DNA from: Paenibacillus ehimensis NBRC 15659
GTDB lineage: Bacteria > Bacillota > Bacilli > Paenibacillales > NBRC-103111
NCBI RefSeq assembly: GCF_004000785.1
Contig: NZ_BILX01000019.1
Span: 39,396-103,395 of the forward strand
DNA length: 64,000 nt
Direction of reading: 5' to 3'
The translations under genes were made by a program, and so were the position numbers. This document shows positions 24,572 to 34,931 of the stretch, in pieces. Under the pieces are notes generated by a model, which did not search any database, was not told the DNA's origin, and saw only the letters and a list, made by a program, of their open reading frames with translations. Each line of letters starts with the position of its first letter. Position 1 is the first letter of the stretch.

Positions 24572-25450
24572 TCAATACCACAGATCCGCCGTCTGAACGT
24601 CCTGCAGAGCGGTCAAAAACGGTTTTTCATTATCCACGTACAGTTCGGTATCGAGATAGTAAAGCTTTTTATCGTCCAGACACTGCTTGATGTACTCCTC
24701 GTTCACGATGCTTTTGTCCTTGACATTGGCCGCAAACGCTTGAAGCTTGGGCAGCGCGGTTTGCCGGTAGTCCAGCCACGAATGATGAAACCCGGCCGGT
24801 TCCTCCAGGCAGTAGATGTCCTGATACAGCCCTTCGGCAATCCCCTTCTTCCTCAAATAATCCGCGGAGAAAGGCATGCTCTTGAAGAAGCGTCCGGTCA
24901 TTGCGAACACGCGGTAGCTCCAGTGTGGAGCGCCATGGTTGGAGCGGCAGAATAGATTCAGAAAAAAGACGGAATAGTGCATTTTGACGGTAATGACTTG
25001 ACGTCTTTTCACCTCCGAGACAATCCGGTCCGCCATCCGGCTATCGATGATCTCGTCGAAGTCAGCGAGGATGATCACGTCGTCATCCTCCACCCGCTCC
25101 CGCAAAATGTCGGAGCACCTGCTTCTTTGGCAGGCCTCGTTATGAAATGCGCTGTTGTAGCTGAGCAAGCGCCAATACCAGCGGTCAAAGTTTGCCGCTT
25201 GGCAAGTCTCCGGGTTGAAGTACAGCTGGTGCCGCTCCGGCTTGCGAAACGCATTGTCGGCATGAAGCGAATGGTAAATTACCTTCGGACCAAGATGAGC
25301 CGGATCGAAATTTCGAGGCTTGTCTGCATAGCTGAATGTCTTGTTGGCCTCGATTACATGGAGCTCGTCGATCCAGCGGGCATCTTCTTTCAGTTTGATC
25401 TCCGCCACCCGGTTTTCGTTAAAAAACGGGCAAAATTCATAAATTTTCAT
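24572..25450 (-). CDS. GT17-family glycosyltransferase
   Basis: 292 residues, cytoplasmic. The start MKIYEFCPFFNENRVAEIKL and the run LHVIEANKTFSY, then ILADFDEIIDSRMADRIV (the DxDE metal/nucleotide site), match GT17, whose eukaryotic prototype adds the bisecting N-acetylglucosamine; bacterial members are uncharacterised. Its ATG overlaps the NRPS stop as ATGA (25447-25450), so the two are translated in step. It could glycosylate the peptide product, or the pairing could be a cell-surface modification. Ends 9 nt before a strong terminator, so the unit is just these two genes. Confidence 0.75.
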   Translation of the reverse strand: MKIYEFCPFFNENRVAEIKLKEDARWIDELHVIEANKTFSYADKPRNFDPAHLGPKVIYHSLHADNAFRKPERHQLYFNPETCQAANFDRWYWRLLSYNSAFHNEACQRSRCSDILRERVEDDDVIILADFDEIIDSRMADRIVSEVKRRQVITVKMHYSVFFLNLFCRSNHGAPHWSYRVFAMTGRFFKSMPFSADYLRKKGIAEGLYQDIYCLEEPAGFHHSWLDYRQTALPKLQAFAANVKDKSIVNEEYIKQCLDDKKLYYLDTELYVDNEKPFLTALQDVQTADLWY

Positions 25451-28400
25451 GACCGGAAGCTCCCTTCTCCTGTCATTGTGAGCGTGTCAACCTCGATGCA
25501 TTGGCGCAAATGTCCGGCAAACCGGCGCACCAGCCCGACCATCGTTTGTTCTTCGTAGTGCAGCGTGCTGTAATAGCATGTCAAGCTCAGCCTGTCCCGC
25601 TTCAAGCAAGCCGTCATGTTCAACCAATAAGCGGAAGGGTTGTCCGGCGCATTGGTATTTCCGTACGGAAGGGTCAGCGGCTCATAGAAGTCGTCGGCCT
25701 GCCAAGCCGTTTCCTCCGATTGGTAGTGGAACAGCATGCGGCTTTCATCCAAAAGCGGCTCCGCCTCCGGATGAAGCTCCGGTATGATATGCCGCAAAGC
25801 AAAATAGTCCGTACCTTCCTTGGGAATATCGTGCAGCATCCGCTTGACATGCTCCAGCAGCGCCTCGGTACCGCTTGCAAGCTCCTGCTTCCCGATGCGG
25901 ATTCGTACGGGATACGCCCCGGCAAAAAATCCGATCGTGCGGTCAATCGCGATGCCCGGCAGGAAGGACTCGCGCTGGTAGGACATCAGATGAAGCAGCA
26001 GGTCCGGCTGCTTTTTCAAGTCGAAGCAGGCCTGGGACAAGGCCGCTAACAGGACGCCGAGCGGGGTAGTCTGCCGCTGTGCCGCCAATGCTTTCAATTG
26101 GCCGACCTGCTCGGTGCCTTCCAGCAAATCATAGGTGACCGTCGCCATATGACGGTGCACCGGCCATTCCTGCGCTTCCCAGTCGACCCGCAAAGATTGG
26201 CCTCCTCCGACTACGCCTCTCCAATAAGCTGCCGCTTCGGACGGAATGCCGCCGGCGGCGTATTGCGTCAGTGCCAGGCACCAATCGCGGTAGCCGCTTC
26301 CCGCTTCGCTGGTGAGCTCTCCATCAGCCCCCGTTAATAGGAGCCGTCTGAAATCATCCAAAAAAATATTCATCGACATCCCGTCAAAAATCAAATGATG
26401 GAACAAAAGCAGCAGCACCTGCCGGCTTCCGCCGCCATAATGGTCAAACAATACGGCTTTCCACAAAGGACCGGTCTCAATGTCAAATTCATGCTGAAGC
26501 TTCGAGCAGTAATCCGAGATAAAGGCGTCATGGGATGCCGCGGGCTCCCGCAAATCCACATACGCAAAAGCCTGGTCCGTTTCGATGTCCCGCTCGTATT
26601 GGTACCATTCTCCGTGATCGAGCCGGGCAAAGGTTAGCCGAAGCGCCGCATGCCGGCCGATCAGAAGCTGCAGCGCACGGTTCATCTCTTGCTGTGTGAT
26701 CCGCCGCTTGAGCAAAGCCAGATAAGGGACGTTAAACATGTTGCGGTTCTTCAAGTCGCGTTTGAAAAAGCGCCTTTGCACGGCCGACAGCGGAAAGCCG
26801 TCATTCGGATACGTCTGCCGTAACGCCACTTCCGTATCCGGGCGGGGGCCCGAAGCCAAAGCCAACAGCGTGCCGTTCAAGGAACGGGCCAAGCGTTCGA
26901 TCGTTCGTTCCCGGAAAATCTGGTTGACCGTCACCGGATACCCGTGCTTTTGCAGCAGGCTGACGATGCGCAGCGCATGGAGCGAATGGCCGCCCAACGC
27001 GTGAAAATCTTCATCCTTGCGGATGTGATCGAGCTTAAGCACGCTGCGCCAGATCTGCTCTATCCGTAGTTCCAGCCCGGTTTTGGCACCGGATTCGGAC
27101 GCCGGTCCGGGAGGCCGGACCTCCGGCAAAGGAAGCTTTGCCCGGTCGATTTTCCCGTTTACCGTTAACGGAAACGACTCCAGCCGGACGTACCGGAAAG
27201 GAAGCATATACGAAGGCAGGCCCTCGGCCATAAAGGCTTGCAGCCGCTCTTCCTGGACACCCTGTTCATCCGTTTCCGATGTATAATAAGCGATCAGCCG
27301 GAGTTCCCCGTAGAGCTCGCGGGCGACGACGAGGCATTGTTTGACGGCGGGATAGCAGCCGAGACGGTGCTCGATTTCTCCCGGTTCGATCCGGTAGCCG
27401 CGAAGCTTCAGCTGGCCGTCGCTCCGTCCGATATATTCGATGTTGCCGTCCAGAAGCCATCTCCCGCGATCCCCTGTCCGGTACAGCACCAGATTTCGTC
27501 CTTTTTCCCGATCCTCGGCGGAAGCGTACGGATTCGGAACAAACGCCTTCCGCGTCAGCTCCTCCTGCTTCCAATAGCCGCGCGCGACGCCGTCCCCTCC
27601 TACGTAGATTTCTCCGGCCGCTCCGACAGGCTGGACACGTCCCCTTTTGTCCAAAATATAGCAGGTCGTATTGCTGATCGGCTTGCCGATAGGGATGTCA
27701 CGTTCAAAAGTCCGCTCGATCGGATAGCTCGTCGAAAAGGTGGTGTTCTCCGTCGGACCGTAGGCGTTGAGGATGGTAAGGGACGGATATGCCAGCCGCA
27801 AACGATTGATCGGCTTCGGCGATAACGCTTCGCCGCCTACGAGCAGCCAACGGAGTCCGGCGAACATCGCTTCGTTCTCCTGGGTCCACTGATTGCATAA
27901 TGCGGCGCTGAGCCATAACGCGTTAATGCCCCATGCTTTCATCCGCTGCTCCAGCAGACGGACGTTCATCAGATCGTCTTTGGACACAACGAACAGGCGG
28001 CCTCCGTTCAGCAGCGTGCCCCAAATCTCAAACGTGGAAGCGTCAAAAACGGGCGAACCCGTATAAAGCAGCTTGATATCCGGAGAAAACGGGAAATAGT
28101 TCGTGTTTTTGACCAGACGAACGATGCTGCGATGCTCGACCATCACCCCTTTCGGTTTCCCTGTTGAACCGGACGTATACATTAGATAAGCAAGATCACA
28201 AGCGGCAGCGGGGGCGCTCCCTTGCTCTTCCTGCCCAGCGGATGTGATGTTGTCGAACTCCTCGGCGCAGATCAGCTTTAAGCTAAGATGATCCTGACAC
28301 GCTTCCGTCAGGCTGTCCGCTCCGCTCCGGGAGGTGATGATCGTGTCCAGTCCGGCGTCCCGGATCACGTCGCGCAGGCGCTCCGCCGGGAAATCGGGAT

Positions 28401-31400
28401 CGATCGGCACATAGGCGCATCCCGCCTTCAAAATGCCCAGGATGGCAACGATAAATTCGAGCGAACGCGGCAGACACACGCCGATGCGCTTTCCGCGACC
28501 CGACGCGTCTGCGAGGAGCAAGCTCGCCGCATGCCGGGATAATTGGTCGAGCCGATCGTAAGTCACGACCCGGTCGTAGGCGATCACCGCCGGCTCGGCA
28601 GGCCGAAGCCGGACCTGTTCCCCGAACAGCTCGGGAACCGAGCTCTCCCTTGGGTATTCCGTGAACGTACGGTTCCAATCGTAAACGATTCGATCGTATT
28701 CGTCTTCGGCTGCTAAGCCAATATCTCCGACAGCGCGATCCGGATGCTCCACCGCCATATGCAAAGCCTGACGCAGATGCTCCGTCAACCGGCGAACCGT
28801 TGCTTGCTCCAGCCGGTCCGCATCGTAAATCAGCTTGATGACGAGCCGGTCTCCATCGTTCGCGATGGTGATCGTCAGCGGATAATTCGTTTTCTCGCGC
28901 TCCTCCATCGCCGACATGTACAGTCCGCTGGCCGGCTGCCGGTAGTCGTTCAAATAATTCTCGAAAGCGACGATGCTGTGGAACATCGTATGGTCTCGCA
29001 CGGAGCTCCAGCCCTTCAATTCGTTCAGACTGACGCAGCAGTAATCGTTCAGCTTTTGAATCGTCTGATGAAGCTCCTTGACATAGCCGGCGACGGTTTG
29101 GTCCGTATTCCAATGCATCACCAAAGGAAGCGTATGAATCAGCAAGCCGGTGATGCGGTCCGCTTTGGCGAGATCGGACCCGCGGCCGGACACGACCATG
29201 CCGAATACGGTTATATCCGCATCATGAAGCACCTGCAGTACTTTTCCCCAAGCGAACTGCACCAAGGTATTGAGCGATATGCGCGTCTGCTGCACAAACG
29301 CCGTCATGCGCCCGGTAAAGGCCGGGTCCAGCTGCAGCGTCTCGGTCTGCTGCCTGCGGATCGGCCGGTGCGTATCGAAGCGCAGGCCGCTTTTCTCCAT
29401 CGGCAGCGGGGTCGGCTCGGTAACGTCAGCCAAATAAGCCTTCCAGAACGATTCGGCTTCCGTCCGGTCCTTCGCCATCTGCCATCGAATGTAAGCTTCG
29501 AATGGGAGCGTCGGATTGCGGTGAGGCGTTATGCCCCGCAAGCTGCTTTCATACAGGTCGTGGACCCGATTAAGCAGCAGCGGAAGGCTCCATCCGTCCA
29601 GCAAAATATGATGGTAGCTCCAAACTACCGTCCATTCTTCCAGTCCGCTGCGGATCAGCGCAAGACGGTATGCAGGCCGGCGCAGGTCGAAACGGCGGTC
29701 GCGGTCCAGTGTCATCCACCGTTCGAGGTACTCTTGCCGCCGGTCCGCAGGGTGTGAACCGATATCTACGATCGTCCAATCCGGTTCCGCTGCTCGGACG
29801 ACGCATTGCACCGGCTCGTCCAGCGCTTCCCAGACGAAGCAGGTCCGCAAACAATCATTTTCGGCAACGACACGCCTCCACGCTTCCCGATAAAGGTTCG
29901 CCTCCAGCCTGCCCTCGTATTTCCAGCTCGTCTGTACAAAATATTGGTCGGAGGTCGGGTGATCCAAATAATGGAACAACAAACCTTGCTGAAGCGGACT
30001 AAGCGGCATCATTTTATCCAGGCCATATTGCGCATGGTACGTGTTTACGATCCGGTCCAGCGAAGGCTGTTCGAGGGAAACGAGCGGAAAATCGCTTGGC
30101 GTAAACCCTTCGTCCTCCTTTCCCCCGCAGTGCTCGATAATGGAACGCAGATAAGCGATAAAAGATTCGATCCGCTGGGCAATTGTCGCTTCCTCGTAAT
30201 GGCGTGTGCTGTATTTCATGAACACATGCAGCTGGCCGTGAACGATGGAGCAGTTAAGCTCCAAAAGACTTGTTCCGTGGTTCCGGGGCGAACTATGATC
30301 CTGCGCGGCATCGCGCGTGAAGCTCAGCCATTCGTTCGCTTCCCCGGCTTTTGCGTGATCAAACTGGCCCAAATAGTTGAACAACGCCTGCGGCTCGGGC
30401 GCCGTCAGAGCGGTTCGGACTGTCTCGTCCGCATGACAATACCTCAGAGCCCCATACGAAATGCCGCGGTCGGGGATACGGCGCAGCTGCTCCTTGACGG
30501 ATTGGATCGTCTCTCCCAATGAAGCGTCAGCCGACAAGCGGATGCATACGGGAAACATCGATGTGAACCAGCCGACGGTCCGGGTCAGATTCATGTCGGA
30601 TACGGAGTGCTCCCGTCCATGACCCTCCAGCCGGAAGGCGACCGTTTCCTGCCCGGACCAAGCGGACAGCATCAGAGACCAGGCGCTGAGCAGCAGATCG
30701 TTGATCTGCGTATGATAAGCGTGGGCGCACTGATGCAGCAGCCGCTGCGTATCGCTTGACGGGAGCGCTGCAACAAGCTCCGCGGTTTCGGCGCTGCTTC
30801 TGTTATCCGTGCAGCGGTCCACCGGTAATTGGAACGCGGCAGAACGGGTCAGCACGTTCCTCCAATAGCCGGCATGAGCGCGAAGACGCTCGTGTTGCGC
30901 ATAGTCCGTGATCGCAGCCTGCCACTTTTTAAAAGAGCTTGGAACCGGCGGCAGCTCAGCGCCTTGATATAACGAATACAGCTCTTGCAGCAAAATGCGC
31001 CAGGAAACTCCGTCAATGACCAGATGGTGAACCGTGAGAAATAGGCGGATTTTACCGTCGGGGTGGCCTTCGATCACACCGGCACGAAGCAATGTTCCCG
31101 ATTCGTAATCCAGTTGACGGTGCCATTTCGCGCAGATGGCGGCAATTTCCCGGTCGGCGCGGTCTGTCTCTTGAAGCGTGTGGGAAGCGAGCCGCACGAC
31201 AGCGTCTGTTCGATAACGCTGCATATACGTTTGCCCGCGTCTTATGAATTGCGCCGCCAGCTCCGGATGCAGCCGGACCAACCGGTTGAGGGCAGCCTCC
31301 AGCCTTGCAGGATCGCAATGGTTGAGCAGCAGCATATGAGACTGATTGAAATAGTTCGGCTCTTCGAACCGCTGCTCGAAAAACCAGTGCTGAATCGGCG

Positions 31401-34002
31401 TCAGTCCGAATTCGCCAGCCAAATCGACGGCCTGCTTCTTTTGCTTCCCGTCGTCCACCCAAGCGGCCACGGCAGCCAAATCCTTCACGGTCGGATGCTC
31501 CGCCACTTGTCTGGGAGTCACGACAATCCCTTGATCCCTAGCCATGGATACCGTCTGAATGGCGAGGATCGAGTCACCCCCGACGGCATAAAAATGATCG
31601 TTGACCCCGATATGCTGCCGCTTCAGCAGGTGCCGCCAAATGTGAAGCAGCCGCTTCTCCATTTCGTCCTCGCCTGCTTCCGCCGCCTCTTCGGAAGAGC
31701 GGTTCCAAGCCGCGCTTGGATGAGGAAGCGCCGACCGGTCCACTTTACCGCTTGGATTCAAAGGAAACGCTTCCAATCGACAAAAATAGAACGGAATCAT
31801 GTAAGAAGGTAAAACGGAGCTCAAATGCCGCGTCAATTCGGCCTCTTCCAGCTCTTTGAAGGAGGTATAGTAAGCCGCCAGCTTCTGATAAGGTCCGTCT
31901 TGCCATGCCCGGACCATGCATTGACGGATGCCCGGATATTGCCGAAGCCAATGCTCGATTTCCCCCAGCTCAATGCGGTAGCCTCTAATCTTGACCTGAT
32001 CGTCGCTGCGGCCGATAAAGATCAATTCCCCGCCTGAAGTCCATTTGACGCTATCTCCGGTTTTATATAACCTCTCGATTTGCGGAGCATGTCCGTCCCC
32101 CATCACAAGCTCTTTGTGGACGAACCGTTCCTTGGTCAGCTCTTCGCGGTTCAGGTAGCCTCTGGCCAGCCCGACGCCGCCCACCCACAGCTCGCCGGGA
32201 ACGCCGACCGGAACCGGTTGGCCGAACGGATTCAGGACAAACAGCCGTTTGTTATAAACGGGCCGCCCGATCGTCACTTTTTTCCCCGGACGGCAAAGTC
32301 CCACGGAACAAATAATCGTTACTTCCGTCGGACCGTAGGCGTTCAGAAATATCCGGTCCTTTCCCCAATCCTTCACGATCTCCGGCGTACAAGCTTCCCC
32401 GGCTGACACGATTGCCCGCAAGCCGGGTAACTCCCGCTTACTCATCGTTCGCAAGACGGCGGGCGGCAGCATGGCAAGGTGAATATTTTTTTGCTCAAGC
32501 ACGTCCGAAATATCGGCATAGGGAGGCAGTTCCTCTTCCGACAGGACAACGAGCGTTCCGCCGACCGTCAGCGTGCCGATCCATTCGTAAACCGACGCGT
32601 CGAAGCTGATCGAAGCGAACTGCAGCACTCTCGTATCCGAAGTCAGGCCAAACCTGTCGATAAGATAAGGAATCAACGCAACAAGGCCGGCGTGTTCGAT
32701 GAGCGCCCCCTTCGGTTTTCCGGTGGAACCGGACGTATAAATGACGTAGGCCAGGTCGTCCTGCTTGACCTCGACGTTCAAATCTTCAACGGAATGGCAG
32801 GGCTCGGCAAGCCATTCGTCGATACAAATCAGCGCCTTCTCCTCCATACCGGCTTGAGATATCACCGGTTTCAGCTTGGCGGCCAATGGGCTCGTTATAA
32901 CCATGATTCGGGCTTGAGCATCCTCCAAAATAAACCGAATGCGCTCCTCGGGATACTGGGGATCGATCGGAAGGTAAGCCCCTCCCGTCTTCATGACGCC
33001 CAGCATGGCCGGAATCACATCTGCGCTTCGCTCCATCATGATCGGAATCAGCATGCCCCGCGGCGGATCGCCCTGCTCGTTCTGCCGATACGCCTCCAAT
33101 ATAATGCGGGCGATTCGGTTAGCCCGGCGGTTTAATTCGGAATAGGTCAGCTTCTGCCGACGAAACTCCAAGGCGACCGCATCCGGCGTCCTGGCCGCTT
33201 GTTCCTCTACCATTTGATGGACGGTTTTATGCGCAGGATACGTCCTGTCCGTATCGTTCCATCGAACCAATCGCCTCCCCTCGCCAGCGGTCAGGAACGG
33301 ATGGAAAAGTATGGGCTTCTCCGGCGCATTCAGTGCATTGGTCAGCAGCACCCGGAAATGCCCTGCGAGTCTGGAGATTTGCGCTTTGCCGAAGCGCTTG
33401 CCGTCGTACTGAACCGCACATTCGAGCTCGTTGGCACGGTAACGATAGCGAAGTGCAATCTCCGGCTGATCAACGCCGCGGCGAGAGTCCTTGGCGGCCG
33501 GGAGCAAATTCCTTGCGCGCGTTTCCACGATGCCGACGTTAAAGAATTCCCTGCGTCCCGGTGCCGAAAGAGTCCCTTCGGTTTGCGGCGCTAACGTTGC
33601 CCTCCGGGAACCGTCCTCCGTTTTCCGATCATCCAATTGGCTTTTAACCCTGCGCACCAAATCAAGAAGACCATCTTCTTTTCCAATGTGGACGAACAGC
33701 GGATAATGCTGATGCTCTTCTTCTTCGTCGGGCATGACGGAATGCAAAACGGGCACCTCGTATTGATTGGCATAATGGGACAGCAGGACAGACCATACCG
33801 CCGCTAAAAACGAAGGCATGCAAAGCTGATGCCGGCGAATGAATTCCGTCATGGCTTTGAACCGGTTGTTCCCTAAACGGATGGTATGGAAAACGTAATC
33901 GCCCACGGGTTCGCCCTGGCTTCCGGGTTTCGAGAACAACGGCAAGCAGCATTGGCTGCCGCCCAAAACCTCATTCCGTGCTGTTCCGTCAGCAGGTGTC
34001 AT
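25447..34002 (-). CDS. two-module nonribosomal peptide synthetase with terminal C domain and no thioesterase
   Basis: 2851 residues. Order: residues ~40-250 look like the C-terminal lobe of a condensation domain without HHxxxDG; A1 ~260-765 (YTSGSTGKPKG 422-432, NAYGPTE 554-560, GRSDDQVKIRGYRIELGEIE 664-683); carrier T1 with Ser811 in GGDS; epimerisation domain ~865-1290 (HHLVIDG 992-998, EGHGRE, NYLGQFD); condensation domain ~1325-1745 (HHILLDG 1464-1470); A2 ~1785-2290; carrier T2 with Ser2340 in GGHS; final C domain ~2398-2840 (HHLIFDG 2535-2541). Read against GrsA, the A1 pocket is D-A-Y-M-V-A-A-I-I (hydrophobic/aromatic) and A2 D-A-F-W-L-G-A-T-F, close to valine codes. Expected chain: D-X-Val. 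Coupled to GT17. Confidence 0.93.
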   Translation of the reverse strand: MTPADGTARNEVLGGSQCCLPLFSKPGSQGEPVGDYVFHTIRLGNNRFKAMTEFIRRHQLCMPSFLAAVWSVLLSHYANQYEVPVLHSVMPDEEEEHQHYPLFVHIGKEDGLLDLVRRVKSQLDDRKTEDGSRRATLAPQTEGTLSAPGRREFFNVGIVETRARNLLPAAKDSRRGVDQPEIALRYRYRANELECAVQYDGKRFGKAQISRLAGHFRVLLTNALNAPEKPILFHPFLTAGEGRRLVRWNDTDRTYPAHKTVHQMVEEQAARTPDAVALEFRRQKLTYSELNRRANRIARIILEAYRQNEQGDPPRGMLIPIMMERSADVIPAMLGVMKTGGAYLPIDPQYPEERIRFILEDAQARIMVITSPLAAKLKPVISQAGMEEKALICIDEWLAEPCHSVEDLNVEVKQDDLAYVIYTSGSTGKPKGALIEHAGLVALIPYLIDRFGLTSDTRVLQFASISFDASVYEWIGTLTVGGTLVVLSEEELPPYADISDVLEQKNIHLAMLPPAVLRTMSKRELPGLRAIVSAGEACTPEIVKDWGKDRIFLNAYGPTEVTIICSVGLCRPGKKVTIGRPVYNKRLFVLNPFGQPVPVGVPGELWVGGVGLARGYLNREELTKERFVHKELVMGDGHAPQIERLYKTGDSVKWTSGGELIFIGRSDDQVKIRGYRIELGEIEHWLRQYPGIRQCMVRAWQDGPYQKLAAYYTSFKELEEAELTRHLSSVLPSYMIPFYFCRLEAFPLNPSGKVDRSALPHPSAAWNRSSEEAAEAGEDEMEKRLLHIWRHLLKRQHIGVNDHFYAVGGDSILAIQTVSMARDQGIVVTPRQVAEHPTVKDLAAVAAWVDDGKQKKQAVDLAGEFGLTPIQHWFFEQRFEEPNYFNQSHMLLLNHCDPARLEAALNRLVRLHPELAAQFIRRGQTYMQRYRTDAVVRLASHTLQETDRADREIAAICAKWHRQLDYESGTLLRAGVIEGHPDGKIRLFLTVHHLVIDGVSWRILLQELYSLYQGAELPPVPSSFKKWQAAITDYAQHERLRAHAGYWRNVLTRSAAFQLPVDRCTDNRSSAETAELVAALPSSDTQRLLHQCAHAYHTQINDLLLSAWSLMLSAWSGQETVAFRLEGHGREHSVSDMNLTRTVGWFTSMFPVCIRLSADASLGETIQSVKEQLRRIPDRGISYGALRYCHADETVRTALTAPEPQALFNYLGQFDHAKAGEANEWLSFTRDAAQDHSSPRNHGTSLLELNCSIVHGQLHVFMKYSTRHYEEATIAQRIESFIAYLRSIIEHCGGKEDEGFTPSDFPLVSLEQPSLDRIVNTYHAQYGLDKMMPLSPLQQGLLFHYLDHPTSDQYFVQTSWKYEGRLEANLYREAWRRVVAENDCLRTCFVWEALDEPVQCVVRAAEPDWTIVDIGSHPADRRQEYLERWMTLDRDRRFDLRRPAYRLALIRSGLEEWTVVWSYHHILLDGWSLPLLLNRVHDLYESSLRGITPHRNPTLPFEAYIRWQMAKDRTEAESFWKAYLADVTEPTPLPMEKSGLRFDTHRPIRRQQTETLQLDPAFTGRMTAFVQQTRISLNTLVQFAWGKVLQVLHDADITVFGMVVSGRGSDLAKADRITGLLIHTLPLVMHWNTDQTVAGYVKELHQTIQKLNDYCCVSLNELKGWSSVRDHTMFHSIVAFENYLNDYRQPASGLYMSAMEEREKTNYPLTITIANDGDRLVIKLIYDADRLEQATVRRLTEHLRQALHMAVEHPDRAVGDIGLAAEDEYDRIVYDWNRTFTEYPRESSVPELFGEQVRLRPAEPAVIAYDRVVTYDRLDQLSRHAASLLLADASGRGKRIGVCLPRSLEFIVAILGILKAGCAYVPIDPDFPAERLRDVIRDAGLDTIITSRSGADSLTEACQDHLSLKLICAEEFDNITSAGQEEQGSAPAAACDLAYLMYTSGSTGKPKGVMVEHRSIVRLVKNTNYFPFSPDIKLLYTGSPVFDASTFEIWGTLLNGGRLFVVSKDDLMNVRLLEQRMKAWGINALWLSAALCNQWTQENEAMFAGLRWLLVGGEALSPKPINRLRLAYPSLTILNAYGPTENTTFSTSYPIERTFERDIPIGKPISNTTCYILDKRGRVQPVGAAGEIYVGGDGVARGYWKQEELTRKAFVPNPYASAEDREKGRNLVLYRTGDRGRWLLDGNIEYIGRSDGQLKLRGYRIEPGEIEHRLGCYPAVKQCLVVARELYGELRLIAYYTSETDEQGVQEERLQAFMAEGLPSYMLPFRYVRLESFPLTVNGKIDRAKLPLPEVRPPGPASESGAKTGLELRIEQIWRSVLKLDHIRKDEDFHALGGHSLHALRIVSLLQKHGYPVTVNQIFRERTIERLARSLNGTLLALASGPRPDTEVALRQTYPNDGFPLSAVQRRFFKRDLKNRNMFNVPYLALLKRRITQQEMNRALQLLIGRHAALRLTFARLDHGEWYQYERDIETDQAFAYVDLREPAASHDAFISDYCSKLQHEFDIETGPLWKAVLFDHYGGGSRQVLLLLFHHLIFDGMSMNIFLDDFRRLLLTGADGELTSEAGSGYRDWCLALTQYAAGGIPSEAAAYWRGVVGGGQSLRVDWEAQEWPVHRHMATVTYDLLEGTEQVGQLKALAAQRQTTPLGVLLAALSQACFDLKKQPDLLLHLMSYQRESFLPGIAIDRTIGFFAGAYPVRIRIGKQELASGTEALLEHVKRMLHDIPKEGTDYFALRHIIPELHPEAEPLLDESRMLFHYQSEETAWQADDFYEPLTLPYGNTNAPDNPSAYWLNMTACLKRDRLSLTCYYSTLHYEEQTMVGLVRRFAGHLRQCIEVDTLTMTGEGSFRS

Positions 34003-34119
34003 CGGGTTACTTTCTCTCCTCTCTTTTGGTTTTGTCTTCTATTACTCTACTATAGTCCAAAACATGGATTTATTTCCATACTTAATTATGGTTGTGTTAT
34101 TTTGGATGGTAGCGAATTA
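34003..34119 (-). promoter_or_regulatory. upstream region of the NRPS gene
   Basis: Short AT-rich region between the SDR terminator and the NRPS start. GAGGAG lies 13 nt before the ATG. TATAGT at 34053-34048 could be a -10, but no matching -35 is visible. Confidence 0.3.
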
Positions 34120-34159
34120 CAAAAAACGGAGCCCGCAAACCCGCGAGACTCCGTTTTTG
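34120..34159 (-). terminator. terminator after the SDR gene
   Basis: Arms CAAAAAACGGAG and CTCCGTTTTTG with a GC-rich interior (CCCGC...GCGAG). It is near-symmetrical and would stop transcription from either side; it isolates the NRPS from the SDR gene. Confidence 0.85.
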
Positions 34160-34211
34160 TACAAATATTTACCATTTCGTAAAATAGATTATTCCAACTC
34201 GCCTGGATATC

Positions 34212-34931
34212 CTATTGCGGATTGGTTGTCCAAACCCCTGCATTTTTGATGAAAACGCGCGCTGGCAGCTTCAATGCGGCGAGCACAAGATCTGCCACGT
34301 CTTCCGGCTGCATCATCCGGTCTTCGTCACCGATTTTGAGTCCGGCGTTCGCCGCGAGCTCGGTATTGACCGTACTCGGCGTAAGCGCCGTTACGCGAAT
34401 GTTGGATTTCCGCACTTCCTGCATCAGCGCCTCCGTAAAACCCAGCACCGCGTGCTTGGACGCACAATAGGCGGACCCGGTCGCAAAGCCCCGCTCCCCG
34501 GCCGTAGAGGAGATGTTGATGATGCTGCCGCTCGCTTGTGCCAGCATCGTCGGCAGCGCGGCGCGAGTCACATAATAGGTACCCATGAGGTTTGTTTGAA
34601 TGATGCTCTCCCACAATTCAGGCTCCATATCGGCCACAGTCCCGAACTGTGCGATCCCCGCATTATTGATCAAGATATCAAGCGAGCCGAGGCTGCCGAT
34701 GAGCGATTCGACGGCTTGCTCGGCCGCCCCTCTTGTGGCAATGTCTGCGGTTGCGGTAAATACTTTGACGCTATAAGTGCTTTCCAGCTCCGCGCGAAGC
34801 GATTCCAAATCGGACGAAGTTCTGGCCGTCAGACCGAGATTTACTCCTTCTTTGGCAAGCTGCACGGCGATCGCTTTGCCAATCCCTTTTCCCGCTCCGG
34901 TAATGATCGCTGTTTTATGTTTCAATTCCAT
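34212..34931 (-). CDS. short-chain dehydrogenase/reductase (3-oxoacyl-ACP reductase-like)
   Basis: 239 residues of the classical SDR type: cofactor motif TGAGKGIG at 11-18, NNAG near 88, catalytic Ser in NISSTAG, and YCASK (Tyr and Lys) near 155-159. NADPH is favoured by the TARTSSD turn after strand 2, which has no acidic residue. Such Firmicute proteins are named 3-ketoacyl-ACP reductase without proof. AAGGAGAGG lies 6 nt before the ATG. Single-gene unit with promoter TTGATT-17-CATAAT and its own terminator, so it is probably not part of NRPS biosynthesis. Confidence 0.85.
   Translation of the reverse strand: MELKHKTAIITGAGKGIGKAIAVQLAKEGVNLGLTARTSSDLESLRAELESTYSVKVFTATADIATRGAAEQAVESLIGSLGSLDILINNAGIAQFGTVADMEPELWESIIQTNLMGTYYVTRAALPTMLAQASGSIINISSTAGERGFATGSAYCASKHAVLGFTEALMQEVRKSNIRVTALTPSTVNTELAANAGLKIGDEDRMMQPEDVADLVLAALKLPARVFIKNAGVWTTNPQ

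Noticed and set aside
28744..29757. Plus-strand frame (337 codons) inside the NRPS
   Set aside because: Lies opposite condensation and adenylation motifs and lacks a start signal.
34057..34105. Imperfect inverted repeat CCAAAA...TTTTGG upstream of the NRPS
   Set aside because: Long loop and several mismatches; not strong enough to call an operator.
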